Positions 1 through 9,750 are shown, counted from the first letter of the stretch. The stretch: 64,000 nt of DNA from Campylobacter sp. MIT 21-1684 (GCF_026241315.1 NZ_JAPHNA010000007.1:1-64000), one strand, 5' to 3'. Program-made: numbers and translations. The notes: a model not told the origin generated them from the letters alone.

Positions 1-1
1 T

Positions 2-130
2 TATTTAAACAGGAGTGATTATAATTTCTTAAGCAAATTGGCACAAGAAGAGGAAGAGACTATACAGAGATTTTGTAAAAAAATAGTTATGAGATTCCTA
101 AGACAAGTAAAACAGGGATATAATGGATAG
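2..130 (+). CDS. 3' end of an unknown gene (partial)
   Basis: An open frame enters from the left edge and ends at TAG (128-130), giving 42 C-terminal residues that include a run of four glutamates and a basic tail (RFLRQVKQ). Its stop overlaps the ATG at 123 of the next gene by 8 nt, the kind of overlap seen between coupled genes, which supports it being real coding sequence. No family is recognisable from this tail. The two genes were probably one transcription unit. Confidence 0.5.
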   Translation, partial: YLNRSDYNFLSKLAQEEEETIQRFCKKIVMRFLRQVKQGYNG

Positions 131-452
131 AAACGAATATAACAACAAAAAACTCCGTGAGGAATAAGAACGACAGCAAGAAGAATCTGCAAAATTTCAA
201 GCAAATATGGTTGGTGAAGTCATTGGCATATTTTTTTGGTTGCTCGGATTAATTTTTGTCTTTGTAGTATTTTTGCGTAATAGATTTTTTATTCGCTGGA
301 ATTGGTATGTTAAAATAGAAAGTATTGTAACAACAACCTTAGGGATATTAATTTATATGATATTTGTCCTACCCTTTATTCTTCTTTTCAGATGGTGGGA
401 ACTATGGCTTGTAGCTGGAGCTGTTTTAGCTTATTACTATTATGGAAAATAG
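123..452 (+). pseudogene. Small membrane protein gene with an in-frame stop
   Basis: Reading from the ATG at 123 (preceded by an AGGG ribosome site) the frame runs 14 codons, meets TAA at 165-167, then continues open and in the same frame to the TAG at 450-452. The skipped stretch (ERQQEESAKFQAN) is charged and looks like genuine N-terminal coding sequence, and the remainder has two hydrophobic segments (about 5-22 and 37-56 counted from the internal ATG at 207) and ends in a YYYYGK tail. A single change, for example GAA or CAA to TAA, would explain the break. Alternatively translation restarts at ATG 207 to give 81 residues, but no good ribosome site precedes it. Function unknown; a sequencing error cannot be excluded. 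Confidence 0.6.
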
Positions 453-525
453 TTATTATTAAATGTCCCGATTTTATAAAAAATCCTAGTAAAATATTAT
501 ATAAATGCCAATAGTTATTATACTA

Positions 526-547
526 AAAAGCCTCAAAAGAGGCTTTT
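526..547 (-). terminator. Bidirectional intrinsic terminator after ahpC
   Basis: A perfect hairpin, AAAAGCCTC / GAGGCTTTT around an AAAA loop, lies between the convergent small membrane gene and ahpC. On the minus strand it ends in TTTTT, matching ahpC termination; on the plus strand it ends in TTTT and could also serve the broken gene upstream. Confidence 0.85.
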
Positions 548-588
548 GTTGAAATTATTGAAATTTTTTTAAGATAGAGAAATTTTCT

Positions 589-1185
589 TTAGAGCTTGGA
601 TTCATTTTTGCTAAGATACTCAGCTACTCCTTTAGGATTTGCTTTCATACCTTCATCACCTTTATTCCAGCCTGCAGGACATACTTCACCGTGCTCATTT
701 GTGAAAAGCATAGCATCTACCATTCTAATCATTTCATCAATATTTCTACCAAGTGGCAAATCATTAACAACAGCGTGTCTAATAGTACCATCAGAATCAA
801 GTAAGAAAGATCCACGAAGAGCTACTGCTTCATTAAATAAAACATCAAAATTTCTTGCTATTTGTTTTGTCAAATCTGCAACTAAAGGATATTGAACATT
901 TCCTATACCACCTTGATTAATAGGAGTATTCTTCCAAGCAAAATGTGAAAACTCATTATCACCTGAAATTCCAATTACTTCAATGCCTCTTGCTTTAAAA
1001 TCCTGATATCTTTTATCAAAAGCTATAAGTTCAGAAGGACATACAAAAGTAAAATCTTTTGGATAGAAAAATACAACTGCACCTTTTGGTCCTATATTTT
1101 TATAAAGAGAAAAATCTTGAACTATTTCATTATTTCCCAATACTGCTGGAGCAGTAAAATCTAAAGCTTTTTTTGTAACAACCAT
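589..1185 (-). CDS. ahpC: Alkyl hydroperoxide reductase AhpC (2-Cys peroxiredoxin)
   Basis: AhpC reduces hydrogen peroxide, organic hydroperoxides and peroxynitrite in the cytoplasm. The 198-residue product has the peroxidatic cysteine in FTFVCPSEL (Cys49), the conserved arginine in LRGSF (Arg124) and the resolving cysteine in GEVCPAGW (Cys169), so it is a typical 2-Cys peroxiredoxin of normal length. A GGAG ribosome site lies upstream of the ATG and a TATAAT box at 1234-1239. In C. jejuni ahpC is repressed by PerR, which is encoded at 13639-14049 here; I could not identify a convincing PerR box by eye. In C. jejuni the ferredoxin gene fdxA is divergent from ahpC, but here it is missing. No AhpF is nearby, as usual in Campylobacter. 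Confidence 0.97.
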   Translation of the reverse strand: MVVTKKALDFTAPAVLGNNEIVQDFSLYKNIGPKGAVVFFYPKDFTFVCPSELIAFDKRYQDFKARGIEVIGISGDNEFSHFAWKNTPINQGGIGNVQYPLVADLTKQIARNFDVLFNEAVALRGSFLLDSDGTIRHAVVNDLPLGRNIDEMIRMVDAMLFTNEHGEVCPAGWNKGDEGMKANPKGVAEYLSKNESKL

Positions 1186-1233
1186 TATTTAAGTTTCTCC
1201 TTTTTATAAGTAATAAAATTTATTGATAACAAA

Positions 1234-1239
1234 ATTATA
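1234..1239 (-). promoter_or_regulatory. ahpC -10 box
   Basis: TATAAT on the minus strand, preceded by GA to fit the Campylobacter gnTATAAT pattern, about 50 nt upstream of the ahpC start. No clear -35, as usual for Campylobacter sigma-70 promoters. Confidence 0.5.
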
Positions 1240-1547
1240 TCGTTTGAATCTTTAAAATATTTTTAAATGAAAATATTTGACAATATTATTATAGAATTTC
1301 AATATTATTTACGAAATCTACAAATCTTAAAATCTAAATTAATCAAAAAATATACTATATTTATAAAAAATAAACAGAATGCTTAAAAAATCTTTATTTA
1401 TTTCATTGATTAAATACAATTTACAAAAATTTAATATTATATAAATAAAATATTAACTAAAAATAATATCATAAAAACATTTTCTTGTATTTCAACTCTG
1501 TTTAATTAAACTCTTAGCTTCTTCAATTTTATTTAAAAAAATACAAG

Positions 1548-1553
1548 TATAAT
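1548..1553 (+). promoter_or_regulatory. ndk operon -10 box
   Basis: TATAAT preceded by AAG, about 60 nt upstream of the ndk ATG; the best promoter candidate for the ndk-DUF177-rpmF-plsX-fabH run. Confidence 0.5.
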
Positions 1554-1612
1554 TCGAAGCTCTAAAAAATATAACAATATAGAAAATTTAATTTAGAATT
1601 GGATGTGCAATT

Positions 1613-2026
1613 ATGGAAAGAACTTTATCAATTATAAAACCTGATGCTGTTAAAAAAGGAGTGATAGGAAAAATTTTAGACCGTTTTGAAAGCAATGGCT
1701 TAAGAATTGCAGCAATAAAAAAAATACAGCTTCATAAAAAAGATGCTGAAGAATTTTATGCTATTCACAAAAACAGACCTTTTTTTAAAGATCTAGTAGA
1801 ATTTATGTGCAGTGGGCCTGTTGTGGTTTCTGTTTTAGAAGGTCAAGAAGCTGTCCTTAAAAATAGAGATTTAATGGGGGCAACAAATCCGAAAGAAGCA
1901 AAGCCCGGAACTATACGAGCAGATTTTGCCGAAAGTATCGACGCTAATGCGGTTCATGGAAGTGATAGTTTAGAAAATGCAAAGACAGAAATAAATTTTT
2001 TCTTTCAAGCAAATGAACTTTGCTGA
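1613..2026 (+). CDS. ndk: Nucleoside diphosphate kinase
   Basis: Ndk transfers the gamma phosphate of ATP to nucleoside diphosphates through a phosphohistidine, balancing NTP and dNTP pools in the cytoplasm. The 137-residue protein begins with the family pattern [12 protein letters not shown], keeps the NxRxLMGATNP-type stretch ([13 protein letters not shown]), and has the active-site histidine in AVHGSDS (His115). Length and motifs are typical. It leads a co-oriented run with DUF177, rpmF, plsX and fabH; the next start lies 1 nt after its stop, so the genes are probably coupled. Confidence 0.97.
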   Translation: MERTLSIIKPDAVKKGVIGKILDRFESNGLRIAAIKKIQLHKKDAEEFYAIHKNRPFFKDLVEFMCSGPVVVSVLEGQEAVLKNRDLMGATNPKEAKPGTIRADFAESIDANAVHGSDSLENAKTEINFFFQANELC

Positions 2027-2027
2027 A

Positions 2028-2384
2028 ATGAAAATCGCTTTTTCTAAAATCAGCAATACACCATACACTTTTAAGCTTGATCTTGAAAATATAAGCTTTG
2101 AAGGAAATTTGTTTAAAATAAATCATAAACTTGTCAAAATTAATGCTATAATGAGAAGCTTTGTTTATCGTCCTTGTGATAGTTGCGGACAAGAAATAAA
2201 GCTTGATATAAAAGAGAATTTGAAGCTTTTCGCTAGTGATGGACTTTTTCAAGATGATGAAAATACATTAAGTAACACTATTGAATTCTTTAATTCTCAA
2301 ATTGACTTAAAAGAAATAGCTACTAGTGAATTTGAGAATTATTTAAGTGATTATTTTTATTGCGAAAACTGCAATAAAATGTAA
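2028..2384 (+). CDS. DUF177 (YceD-like) zinc-ribbon protein
   Basis: Proteins of the YceD/DUF177 family are almost always encoded just before rpmF; bacterial members have been linked to 23S rRNA accumulation and plastid ones to ribosome assembly. The sequence shows a CDSCGQE motif in the middle and a C-terminal YCENCNK motif, together a likely four-cysteine metal site. I chose the ATG at 2028 (MKIAFSKI) because it follows the ndk stop by 1 nt and fits family N-termini; an ATG at 2013 would overlap ndk. The rpmF gene follows after 22 nt. Family call is firm from context, molecular role less so. Confidence 0.8.
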   Translation: MKIAFSKISNTPYTFKLDLENISFEGNLFKINHKLVKINAIMRSFVYRPCDSCGQEIKLDIKENLKLFASDGLFQDDENTLSNTIEFFNSQIDLKEIATSEFENYLSDYFYCENCNKM

Positions 2385-2406
2385 AATTTAATATTAAGGA
2401 GAAAAT

Positions 2407-2553
2407 ATGGCTGTGCCTAAAAGAAGAGTAAGTAAAACTCGTGCAGCGAAACGCAGAACTCATTATAAAACAAATCTTCCCAAGCCTGTAAAAGATAAAG
2501 ACGGAAGCTATAAAATGCCACATCGTGCCAACCCAATAACTAAGGAATACTAA
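2407..2553 (+). CDS. rpmF: 50S ribosomal protein L32
   Basis: A 48-residue basic protein, [19 protein letters not shown] at the N-terminus, the usual L32 signature, ending ANPITKEY. It binds 23S rRNA in the large subunit. An AGGAG ribosome site sits 5 nt before the ATG. This version lacks the CxxC pairs of the zinc-binding L32 form; the line around residues 25-40 has no cysteines. It lies in the conserved DUF177-rpmF-plsX-fabH cluster that links ribosome and membrane lipid synthesis. Confidence 0.95.
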   Translation: MAVPKRRVSKTRAAKRRTHYKTNLPKPVKDKDGSYKMPHRANPITKEY

Positions 2554-2559
2554 AAATTT

Positions 2560-3543
2560 ATGATAAACATTGCTATTGATGCAATGGGTGGAGATTTTGG
2601 AGAAAAACCTATTATAGAAGGAATTATTAAAGCTTTAAATGAAAAACCTTTTAAAGCTATTTTGGTAGGGGATTCTCAAATCTTAAAACCTTTGATTCCC
2701 GAAAATTTAAAAATTTTTATTGAGTACGAAGAGGCAAATGAAGTATTTTCTATGAATGAAAGTGCTACTGATGTCTTAAAACGTAAAGAAACAACTATCT
2801 ACAAAGCAGTAGAATTAGTTAAAACTGGGAGAGCACAAGCTGTAGTATCAGCAGGACATAGCGGAGCAAGTATGTCTTTAGCAACTCTTCGACTTGGAAG
2901 ATTAAAAAAAGTCTTAAGACCTGCAATTGCAACTTTAATGCCTAATATAATAAACAAAACTTTGCTTTTAGATGTTGGAGCAAATACAGACTGTAAAGCT
3001 GAAAATTTACTTCAATTCGCCATAATGGGCGAAGTTTATGCCAAAGAAGTGATGAAAATACCAAAACCTCGTCTAGGAATACTTTCAAATGGAGAAGAAG
3101 AAAGCAAAGGTAATGAGCTCACAAAAGAAGCACACAAAATGATGAAAACTATTCCAAGCTTTTTAGGAAATGCTGAAGGTAGAGATATTTTCAATGCAAA
3201 ATTTGATGTTCTTATATGCGATGGCTTTATAGGCAATATGATTTTAAAATCTTGTGAAGGTGTGGCAACAGCAATTTTTCAAATTCTAAAAAATGAAATC
3301 TCTCATTCTTTGTATTCAAAAATAGGTGCAATTTTTATGAAAAATTCTTTCTATAAATTAAAAAAACATATTGATTGGCAAGAATATGGCGGTGCGCCTT
3401 TACTTGGAGTCAATGGCTGTGTTATTATAAGTCACGGAAAAAGCGATTCAAGGGCTATAAAAAACGCTATTTTTCAAGCTATAGAATTTAGCCAATCCCC
3501 TATTAACGAAATAATAGAAGATGAACTTGAAAAATACAGCTAA
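2560..3543 (+). CDS. plsX: Phosphate acyltransferase PlsX
   Basis: PlsX converts acyl-ACP and phosphate to acyl-phosphate, the substrate PlsY uses to start phospholipid synthesis. The 327-residue protein opens with the family pattern [18 protein letters not shown], followed by SAGHSGASM (about residues 98-106), [11 protein letters not shown] and the C-terminal [17 protein letters not shown]. Length is normal. It begins 6 nt after rpmF and overlaps the following fabH start by 23 nt, so translation is probably coupled. It acts as a peripheral membrane enzyme. Confidence 0.96.
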   Translation: MINIAIDAMGGDFGEKPIIEGIIKALNEKPFKAILVGDSQILKPLIPENLKIFIEYEEANEVFSMNESATDVLKRKETTIYKAVELVKTGRAQAVVSAGHSGASMSLATLRLGRLKKVLRPAIATLMPNIINKTLLLDVGANTDCKAENLLQFAIMGEVYAKEVMKIPKPRLGILSNGEEESKGNELTKEAHKMMKTIPSFLGNAEGRDIFNAKFDVLICDGFIGNMILKSCEGVATAIFQILKNEISHSLYSKIGAIFMKNSFYKLKKHIDWQEYGGAPLLGVNGCVIISHGKSDSRAIKNAIFQAIEFSQSPINEIIEDELEKYS

Positions 3544-4525
3544 AGCCTCGCTTAAAAGTATAGCTTCGTATGTTCCAAGCCGTATTCTTAGCAACAGTGA
3601 TTTTGAAAAAACACTTGATACAAACGATGAATGGATTATTAAACGTACAGGAATTAAACAAAGACATATTGCCTGTGATGATGAAAAAACAAGTGATATA
3701 GGTACAAAGGCAGCTATCAAAGCTTTACAAAGAGCAAAATTACATCCTAGCGATGTTGATGCTGTTATTGTAGGTACATTAAGTCCTGATTATTTTACTA
3801 TGCCCTCGACAGCTTGCACAATTGCCGCTAATTTAGGTCTTACAAATACCACTGCCTTTGATATTTCAGCAGCTTGTTCAGGTTTTATTTATCTGCTTGA
3901 AGTTGCCAAAGCTCTTGTAGAGAGTGGGTTAAAAAAAAATGTTCTTCTTATAGGCGCTGAAAAAACAAGTTCTATAATGGATTACACTGATAGAAGTATT
4001 TGCATACTTTTTGGAGATGGTGCTGGTGCTGCGGTTGTAAGTCTTGATACACAAAATCCTATCATTGATGTACACACAGCAAGCAACGGGAATTTTGGAC
4101 AACTTTTAAAGACAGAACGTTCTCAACATTCCAATCTATCTCAACCTTTAGCTATGAAAATGAAGGGCAATGAAGTCTTTAAAATAGCAGTACAAACACT
4201 CTGCAATGATGTAATAAGGATTCTTCAAAAAAACAATATTAAACCTGAACAAATAGACCTTTTTATACCACATCAAGCCAATTTACGCATTATTAAAGCG
4301 GTGCAAGAAAAACTTCAACTAAGTGATGAAAAATGTGTCATTACAATACATAAATACGGCAATACCTCAGCCGCCTCCATACCTATGGCAATGAATGATG
4401 CTTATGAAGAAGGCAGATTAACAAAAGGAAAACTCATCTTACTTGATGCTTTTGGCGGGGGTTTTACTTGGGGTTCATCTCTGCTGTATTTTGGTGGAGA
4501 AAATTATACAAATTTAAAAATTTAA
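3521..4525 (+). CDS. fabH: 3-oxoacyl-ACP synthase III (FabH)
   Basis: FabH condenses acetyl-CoA with malonyl-ACP to begin fatty-acid elongation; the same machinery supplies the biotin precursor made by BioC and BioG elsewhere in the window. The catalytic triad is visible: Cys119 in DISAACSGF, His251 in IPHQANLRI and Asn281 in KYGNTSAAS. Length (334) is slightly longer than usual because the ATG lies inside plsX; family N-termini align from about residue 8 ([13 protein letters not shown]). No better in-frame start with a ribosome site is visible. Last gene of the ndk-to-fabH run. Confidence 0.95.
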   Translation: MNLKNTAKASLKSIASYVPSRILSNSDFEKTLDTNDEWIIKRTGIKQRHIACDDEKTSDIGTKAAIKALQRAKLHPSDVDAVIVGTLSPDYFTMPSTACTIAANLGLTNTTAFDISAACSGFIYLLEVAKALVESGLKKNVLLIGAEKTSSIMDYTDRSICILFGDGAGAAVVSLDTQNPIIDVHTASNGNFGQLLKTERSQHSNLSQPLAMKMKGNEVFKIAVQTLCNDVIRILQKNNIKPEQIDLFIPHQANLRIIKAVQEKLQLSDEKCVITIHKYGNTSAASIPMAMNDAYEEGRLTKGKLILLDAFGGGFTWGSSLLYFGGENYTNLKI

Positions 4526-4626
4526 TTTTACTCTTCTTTTTGTTAGTAAAACACCATCTTGCAAGCTTAATTTACAATCGCTACGTCAGCTTATAAACTT
4601 ATTTTTATTTATACCAAACTTCTTAA

Positions 4627-5790
4627 TCAAATTTTGTAATCTTTTAATGGCAAAAGTATTAAAAAACTTACTACCAAGCAAAAGCTACAAATAATAAAAA
4701 GATAAAAATAACCTATGAAGCTTAACAAGAAAGCAAAGAGTAATGAAAACAAAGCTTGAAAAATACCAAAATTCAAAGTCAACATACTTGACGCTCTTGC
4801 AAAATACTCTTTGCCTACAATATTTAAAGCCATAGTATTTGTCAAAGCGACATTGCCTGTAGTTGTAAAACCCATAATAAAAACAGAAAGGTTAAGTAAA
4901 AAAATGTCTTTAGAATAAGCAGCAATAAAGCACGAAAAAGCTTTTAATGAAAGCACAAATATATGAGCTTTTTTTAATCCTATTGTATCAGCAACAATTC
5001 CACTACCAAAAGCCCCAAGTGCTAAGCCTATACCAAAAAATGCCCACGAAGTACCTGCAAGCATACTTGAAAAGCCAAGTTCTCGCACTAAATAATCCAC
5101 CCAAAAAAGCGTGTGTGCTAAATAACCTATAGCATTAAGACCATAAGAAAGAAGTAAAAGCCAAAGAAAAAAAGAAATATGAAATTTTTGCTCTTTTTGA
5201 ATGTATTTTCTTGCAGGATTGAGTGTTTTTAAACTAAAAAGAGCAAAAAGAAAACTCACCAAACTCACTAAGAAAAGTAAAATCCATACTAAATCAATAT
5301 TAAAACTAGCCACATAAGGTAAAATAAAGCCGCTGCATACAGCTCCAAATCCTATACCGCTAAAAATCAAACCACTAAAGAGCGAACTTTTGTTTTTTTG
5401 AACAAGCGGGAGAAACAAAGGAGCGGCAAGAGCGATTAAGGCTGCACTTGCCGCTCCAGCGAAGAATCGGAACAACCAAGCAAAAATAAAGGGTAAAGAA
5501 TCAAAAACAAAGGCTAAAAAACTTAGAGCAATGATGAGAAAACTTAGCTTTGCGATGGCTTCAAGACTGATGTATTTATGCAAAATATTAATCATAAAAG
5601 ATCCGAAAATATAGCCTATTAAAATAGCAATTGCTAAATGCACACTCTGAATTTCACTCATCTTACCTGAAAGTATAAGCAAAGGAATAAGCACTACATA
5701 TCCAAAACGAGCTAAACCATTTGAAACAAAAGTTGCTAAAAAACAAGTAAAGAGTCGACAAATCATAGACAAGTATTTCCAAAAAAGCAT
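4627..5790 (-). CDS. MFS transporter, YbfB/YjiJ-like
   Basis: A polytopic inner-membrane protein of about 388 residues with roughly 12 hydrophobic segments and a short polar loop in the middle (LKTLNPARKYIQKEQK), the layout of a major facilitator. The N-terminal NGLARFGYVVLIPLLI resembles the YbfB/YjiJ branch, whose substrates are mostly unknown. I placed the start at ATG 5790; a TTG at 5796 and an ATG at 5766 are also possible. It stands alone on the minus strand between fabH and a divergent tautomerase gene. A drug or metabolite exporter is plausible, but the substrate cannot be read from sequence. Confidence 0.75.
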   Translation of the reverse strand: MLFWKYLSMICRLFTCFLATFVSNGLARFGYVVLIPLLILSGKMSEIQSVHLAIAILIGYIFGSFMINILHKYISLEAIAKLSFLIIALSFLAFVFDSLPFIFAWLFRFFAGAASAALIALAAPLFLPLVQKNKSSLFSGLIFSGIGFGAVCSGFILPYVASFNIDLVWILLFLVSLVSFLFALFSLKTLNPARKYIQKEQKFHISFFLWLLLLSYGLNAIGYLAHTLFWVDYLVRELGFSSMLAGTSWAFFGIGLALGAFGSGIVADTIGLKKAHIFVLSLKAFSCFIAAYSKDIFLLNLSVFIMGFTTTGNVALTNTMALNIVGKEYFARASSMLTLNFGIFQALFSLLFAFLLSFIGYFYLFIICSFCLVVSFLILLPLKDYKI

Positions 5791-5933
5791 TGACAATCAT
5801 ATCCGAAATCAAGATATGAGGCCAAATCAACATCAAATTCATTGAGTTTAAAAAAATCAACTTATATACAATAGCGCAAAAATTATTAACATTTTATGCT
5901 AGTATTGTTACAAAAATTAAACAAGGAGTAATT

Positions 5934-6143
5934 ATGCCTTTTGTAAATATTCGAATCACTAAAGAAAATGGCGGGGCAAGCAAAGAACAAAAAAAAGAAC
6001 TTATCACCGGAGTTACTGATTTACTTGTGAAAGTACTTAACAAAAATAAAGATTCAACCGTAGTCATTATTGATGAAATTGACACAGACAATTACGGCTT
6101 GGGTGGTAAAAGCATTACAGAAGTAAGAGCACAGAAAAAGTAA
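5934..6143 (+). CDS. 4-oxalocrotonate tautomerase family protein
   Basis: A 69-residue protein starting MPFVNIRITKENGGAS. After removal of Met the N-terminal proline would be the catalytic base of this small tautomerase superfamily. The tail VVIIDEIDTDNYGLGG is also family-like. Size is typical of the hexameric 4-OT-like enzymes. A strong AAGGAG ribosome site precedes the ATG. C. jejuni has a similar small tautomerase whose physiological substrate is not established. It is divergent from the MFS gene and followed by a 216-bp gap without a recognisable gene. Confidence 0.88.
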   Translation: MPFVNIRITKENGGASKEQKKELITGVTDLLVKVLNKNKDSTVVIIDEIDTDNYGLGGKSITEVRAQKK

Positions 6144-6359
6144 TTGAGAAATATTTTTTCACTTGTTATCACAAAGAATGTCTATAATTTGACTGCAGTC
6201 TTACTTTTGTCATTGTAATAAACCGCACAAGCAAATGCTTTTGCAATAGATGAAAAGATTTGATTTAAAAAAATTTAGAAAACAAAGAATTTCTTGAACA
6301 ATTATGACTGCTTTAACGCTGTGTGTTGATTATTTTAATATTTTTCTAAACCGATGCCT

Positions 6360-7433
6360 TTATCCATATTTTCTTTGAAATTCTCTCATAAATTCACACA
6401 AAGTTTTTACCTGTTCATATGTAATAGCATTGTAAAGACTAGCACGAATTCCACCTAAAAGTCTATGGCCTTTAAGCCCTAGCATTCCAGCAATTTCTGC
6501 TTCTTGCACAAAAACACTTTCAAGTTCTTTTGTCTCCAAGATAAAACTTATATTCATCAAAGAACGAAATTCTTTTTTAGAATGCCCTTTATAAAAGCCT
6601 CCGCTTTCATCGATACAGCTGTATAAAAGTTGTGCTTTTTGCTTATTTTTTCTCTCTATAACTTCCAAACCACCTAAATGCAACAGCCATTGCATTTCAA
6701 GAGCAAAGATATAAATAGCAAAAGTTGGTGGGGTATTAAAAAGAGAATTATTTTCACTGTGAATACTATATTTTAACATACTTGGAATATTTTTTTTTGC
6801 ACTTCTCTCAAGCATATCTTTACGGATAAAAACACAGGCAAGTCCTGAAATTCCTGCATTTTTTTGCACTCCTCCATAAAAAAGAGCTGTATTAGAAAAA
6901 TCAACCTTTCTTGAAAAAAAATCACTTGAAGCATCTATAACTAAAGGACTCTTTGTCTTTGGATATTCTTGGTACTGTGTTCCATAAATTGTATTATTCG
7001 AACAAAGATAGCAAAAATCTGCAGTATCACTAAATTGTACACTTGGAATACAATTAAAGCCGCTATCTTCACTGCTTGCTACAACTCTTACATTAGCACC
7101 TGTAATTTGTGCTTCTTTAATAGCTTTTCTTGTCCAAATTCCTGTATTAACATACTCGCAATATCCACCATTGCTTAAATTTAAAGGAATCATTGCAAAT
7201 TGCAAACTCGCTCCACCTTGTAAAAAAAGCACTTCATACTCATTATTTAAACCATAAAGTTCCTTTGCCTTACTCATAGCATCAAAATGTACTTCTTCAA
7301 ACACTTTTGTCCTATGACTAATTTCCATAATAGAAAAACCTTTTCCTTGATAATCAACAAGCTCATTTTGAACTTTTTCTAAAAGCTCTAAAGGTAAAGT
7401 TGAAGGCCCTGCACTAAAATTAATTCTTCTCAA
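6360..7433 (-). CDS. serC: Phosphoserine aminotransferase
   Basis: SerC makes phosphoserine from 3-phosphohydroxypyruvate and glutamate in serine synthesis and also serves pyridoxal phosphate synthesis in some bacteria. The 357-residue PLP enzyme begins [17 protein letters not shown], has the phosphate/substrate segment [12 protein letters not shown] and [12 protein letters not shown], and the PLP lysine in [12 protein letters not shown]. The start is a TTG placed 5 nt after a strong AAGGAG site; no ATG competes. It follows xseA by 10 nt, so the two form an operon read from xseA. Confidence 0.95.
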   Translation of the reverse strand: MRRINFSAGPSTLPLELLEKVQNELVDYQGKGFSIMEISHRTKVFEEVHFDAMSKAKELYGLNNEYEVLFLQGGASLQFAMIPLNLSNGGYCEYVNTGIWTRKAIKEAQITGANVRVVASSEDSGFNCIPSVQFSDTADFCYLCSNNTIYGTQYQEYPKTKSPLVIDASSDFFSRKVDFSNTALFYGGVQKNAGISGLACVFIRKDMLERSAKKNIPSMLKYSIHSENNSLFNTPPTFAIYIFALEMQWLLHLGGLEVIERKNKQKAQLLYSCIDESGGFYKGHSKKEFRSLMNISFILETKELESVFVQEAEIAGMLGLKGHRLLGGIRASLYNAITYEQVKTLCEFMREFQRKYG

Positions 7434-7443
7434 TTTTTCTCCT

Positions 7444-8607
7444 TTATAAAATTTCTGCTCGTTTTTGTGAATTGAATGAATTTAAAATAATTCTATCACC
7501 CTTTTGCAATTGTTCTAAACTCACCTTCACACCTTTTCGTGTCAAAGTAATAAGATCTTTACTCTTTTCAAAGAAATTATTATGTTGCAAAAGAGCACTA
7601 TCAACTTTTTCAAGTTCTAAATTTGCTTTTTGCAGTCTCATTTGTATAGCACCTTGCATTTGTTGTTCAAGGTTTTTACTAAATGCAATCTTTTGACCTA
7701 TGATTAAAGGTAAAGCATTTGCCTGATATATTTTTTGTAATTGTGAAAGTGTAGCAGAAGCATCAGTGAATTTTCTCTGTAAAAGAGTATCAAGCTGTTG
7801 TTGTATGAAATCTAAATTCTGTTCTAAATCAAGCTTGGAATACAAAAGCATATCAATAGCTGCTGATGGAGTTGGGGCTCGTAAATCTGCGACAAAATCA
7901 CTAATAACATAATCAATTTCGTGACCAATAGCTGAAATTATAGGAGTCTGGGCTGAAAAAATTGTCCTTGCCAAAGCCTCATCATTAAAACAAAATAGAT
8001 CCTCTCTGCTCCCTCCACCTCGTGCAAGAATCAAAACATCAAGTTTGAATTTATCAGCTTTTCTAATAGCATTGATTAATGAATTGGGAGCATTTAAACC
8101 TTGTGTAAGTGAATTAAAAATAAAAACTGTTGCTAAAAAATATTCTTTTTGAACAATAAGCTTTAACATATCTTGCAAAGCTGCAGAAGTATTTGAAGTA
8201 ATAATGCCGATTCTTGTTGGAAATTGTGGCAAAGGCTTCTTATGTTTTTGTTCAAACAAGCCTTCTCTCTCTAAAGTCTCTTTCAATGCAAGGAATTTCG
8301 CCTCTAAATCCCCACAACCTGCTTTTTGCATATGAGAGACTACAAACTGATACCGACCGCTTTGCTCATACAAAGTCACCGTACCTTCAAGCTCTAATAA
8401 ATCCCCAACCAAAGGCTTAAAATGAAGTTTTAAATTTGCACTTTTAAACATAACACAAGCTATGCTTGATTTTTCATCTTTGAGTTCAAAATACCAATGT
8501 CCTGAGCTATGGAGAGTGATTTTTGAAAGCTCTCCAGTCAAAGAAATCATATTAAAGTGTGTTTCAAGGAGAGTTTTTGCTTTCAAATTAAGTTCTGTCG
8601 GTGTCAT
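7444..8607 (-). CDS. xseA: Exodeoxyribonuclease VII large subunit
   Basis: XseA with XseB degrades single-stranded DNA to oligonucleotides. The 387-residue product has an N-terminal OB-fold ([16 protein letters not shown], residues ~34-50), then the catalytic core with [35 protein letters not shown] and [25 protein letters not shown], followed by a helical C-terminal region. It is shorter than the E. coli protein, as in other Campylobacter. AAGG lies 7 nt before the ATG. serC follows in the same operon. The small subunit XseB is not in this window. Confidence 0.94.
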   Translation of the reverse strand: MTPTELNLKAKTLLETHFNMISLTGELSKITLHSSGHWYFELKDEKSSIACVMFKSANLKLHFKPLVGDLLELEGTVTLYEQSGRYQFVVSHMQKAGCGDLEAKFLALKETLEREGLFEQKHKKPLPQFPTRIGIITSNTSAALQDMLKLIVQKEYFLATVFIFNSLTQGLNAPNSLINAIRKADKFKLDVLILARGGGSREDLFCFNDEALARTIFSAQTPIISAIGHEIDYVISDFVADLRAPTPSAAIDMLLYSKLDLEQNLDFIQQQLDTLLQRKFTDASATLSQLQKIYQANALPLIIGQKIAFSKNLEQQMQGAIQMRLQKANLELEKVDSALLQHNNFFEKSKDLITLTRKGVKVSLEQLQKGDRIILNSFNSQKRAEIL

Positions 8608-8774
8608 AAATAACCTTAAAATAAAAGTCGATACATACAGCTTAAAATAATTCGGTTGTGTAATTAAGTTACAAAAAATAAATTATTACCACTAATAAAA
8701 AATAAACTGATAGAAAAATTTTATTAATTATACTATAATATTTCTAAAATCAACAAAGAATGGAGATTCATATA

Positions 8775-9746
8775 ATGACAAAAAAACTTCTTTTTTTCCT
8801 TACTTTCTGTTTTAGTATTGCTTTAGCAAAAGAACCTGTACGACCCGAATGCATTGCACCAGCTCAACCAGGAGGTGGTTTTGATTTGACTTGTAAATTA
8901 GCCCAAGCAGTCCTTGTTAATGAAAAATTTCTCTCTAAACCTATGAGAGTAACTTATATGCCTGGTGGAGTTGGTGTTGTTGCATATAATTCTATGATTA
9001 ACTCTAAAGCAAAAGATAGCAATATTATTGTGGCTTTTTCAAGTGGCACCCTGCTTAATATAGCTACCGGCAAACACGGCAAATATAATGAAAATGATGT
9101 AAGGTGGCTCTCCTCTGCTGGAATTGATTATTCAGCTGTTGCTGTTAGAAATGATTCTCCCTATCAAAGTTTAGAAAACTTACTCAATACTTTAAAGAAA
9201 AACCCGCAGGCTATAAGTTTCGGAGCTGCCGGTTCTGTTGGAGGGCAGGACTGGATGGTAACTGCTCTGCTTGCTAAAAATGCAAATATAGATATTCGAA
9301 AAACTCGCTACGTTGCTTTCGAGGGAGGTGGAGATGTTATGATTTCCTTGCTTGGAGGGCATGTAGATGCTGCTATTGGAAACATAGGTGAATTCTTACC
9401 TTATTTAGAATCAGGAAATATAAGAATTTTAGCTCTTTTTGCTGATGAAAGATTGAAAATTCAAAGTGAAAAAGCTCAAGCTATACCCACCGCAAAAGAA
9501 CTTGGATTTGATGTAATATGGGGTTCTGTAAGAGGCTATTATATGGCTCCGAAAGTTTCTGATGAGCAGTATAATTGGTGGTTAGAAGCTTTTGAAAAAG
9601 CCCAACAAACGGAAACTTTTAAAGAACAACGACAACAAAGAGGCTTACAAGAATTTAATAAAAACGGTAAAGAACTTGAAGAATTTGTAAAAACTCAAAC
9701 ACAACAATTCCGTAGTTTAGCAAAAGAATTTAATCTTATAAAGTAA
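8775..9746 (+). CDS. tctC: Tripartite tricarboxylate transporter substrate-binding protein
   Basis: TctC-type proteins capture citrate or other carboxylates in the periplasm and pass them to TctA/TctB. The protein has a signal peptide (KKLLFFLTFCFSIALA, cleavage near residue 18) and the family pattern ECIAPAQPGGGFDLTCKLA followed by MPGGVGVVAYNSM. I start it at the ATG at 8775 because GGAG (8762-8765) is properly spaced from it; an ATG at 8760 lies in front of that site. It leads a tctCBA operon on the plus strand, opposite to its neighbours xseA and ubiE. The exact ligand (citrate, tricarballylate, other) is not readable. Confidence 0.9.
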   Translation: MTKKLLFFLTFCFSIALAKEPVRPECIAPAQPGGGFDLTCKLAQAVLVNEKFLSKPMRVTYMPGGVGVVAYNSMINSKAKDSNIIVAFSSGTLLNIATGKHGKYNENDVRWLSSAGIDYSAVAVRNDSPYQSLENLLNTLKKNPQAISFGAAGSVGGQDWMVTALLAKNANIDIRKTRYVAFEGGGDVMISLLGGHVDAAIGNIGEFLPYLESGNIRILALFADERLKIQSEKAQAIPTAKELGFDVIWGSVRGYYMAPKVSDEQYNWWLEAFEKAQQTETFKEQRQQRGLQEFNKNGKELEEFVKTQTQQFRSLAKEFNLIK

Positions 9747-9750
9747 CAAG

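Larger units (their letters stand above)
1186..1612. other. 427-bp divergent intergenic region, no gene seen
   Basis: Very AT-rich DNA between divergent ahpC and ndk. It holds the ahpC -10 box and an ndk -10 box (1548-1553). Six-frame reading shows no ferredoxin-like CxxCxxC frame, so fdxA, which occupies this place in C. jejuni, is absent. A 17-codon minus-strand tail ending at 1492 (KIEEAKSLIKQS then TGA) is too short to call. Confidence 0.6.

Noticed and set aside
596-895. 99-codon frame antisense to ahpC
   Set aside because: It is opposite a firm peroxiredoxin gene with no ribosome site and no protein-like composition; a shadow frame.
1492-1545. Short minus-strand tail (KIEEAKSLIKQS) upstream of ndk
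   Set aside because: Looks faintly like the end of a protein, but is 17 codons at most, without a start or a similar upstream frame.
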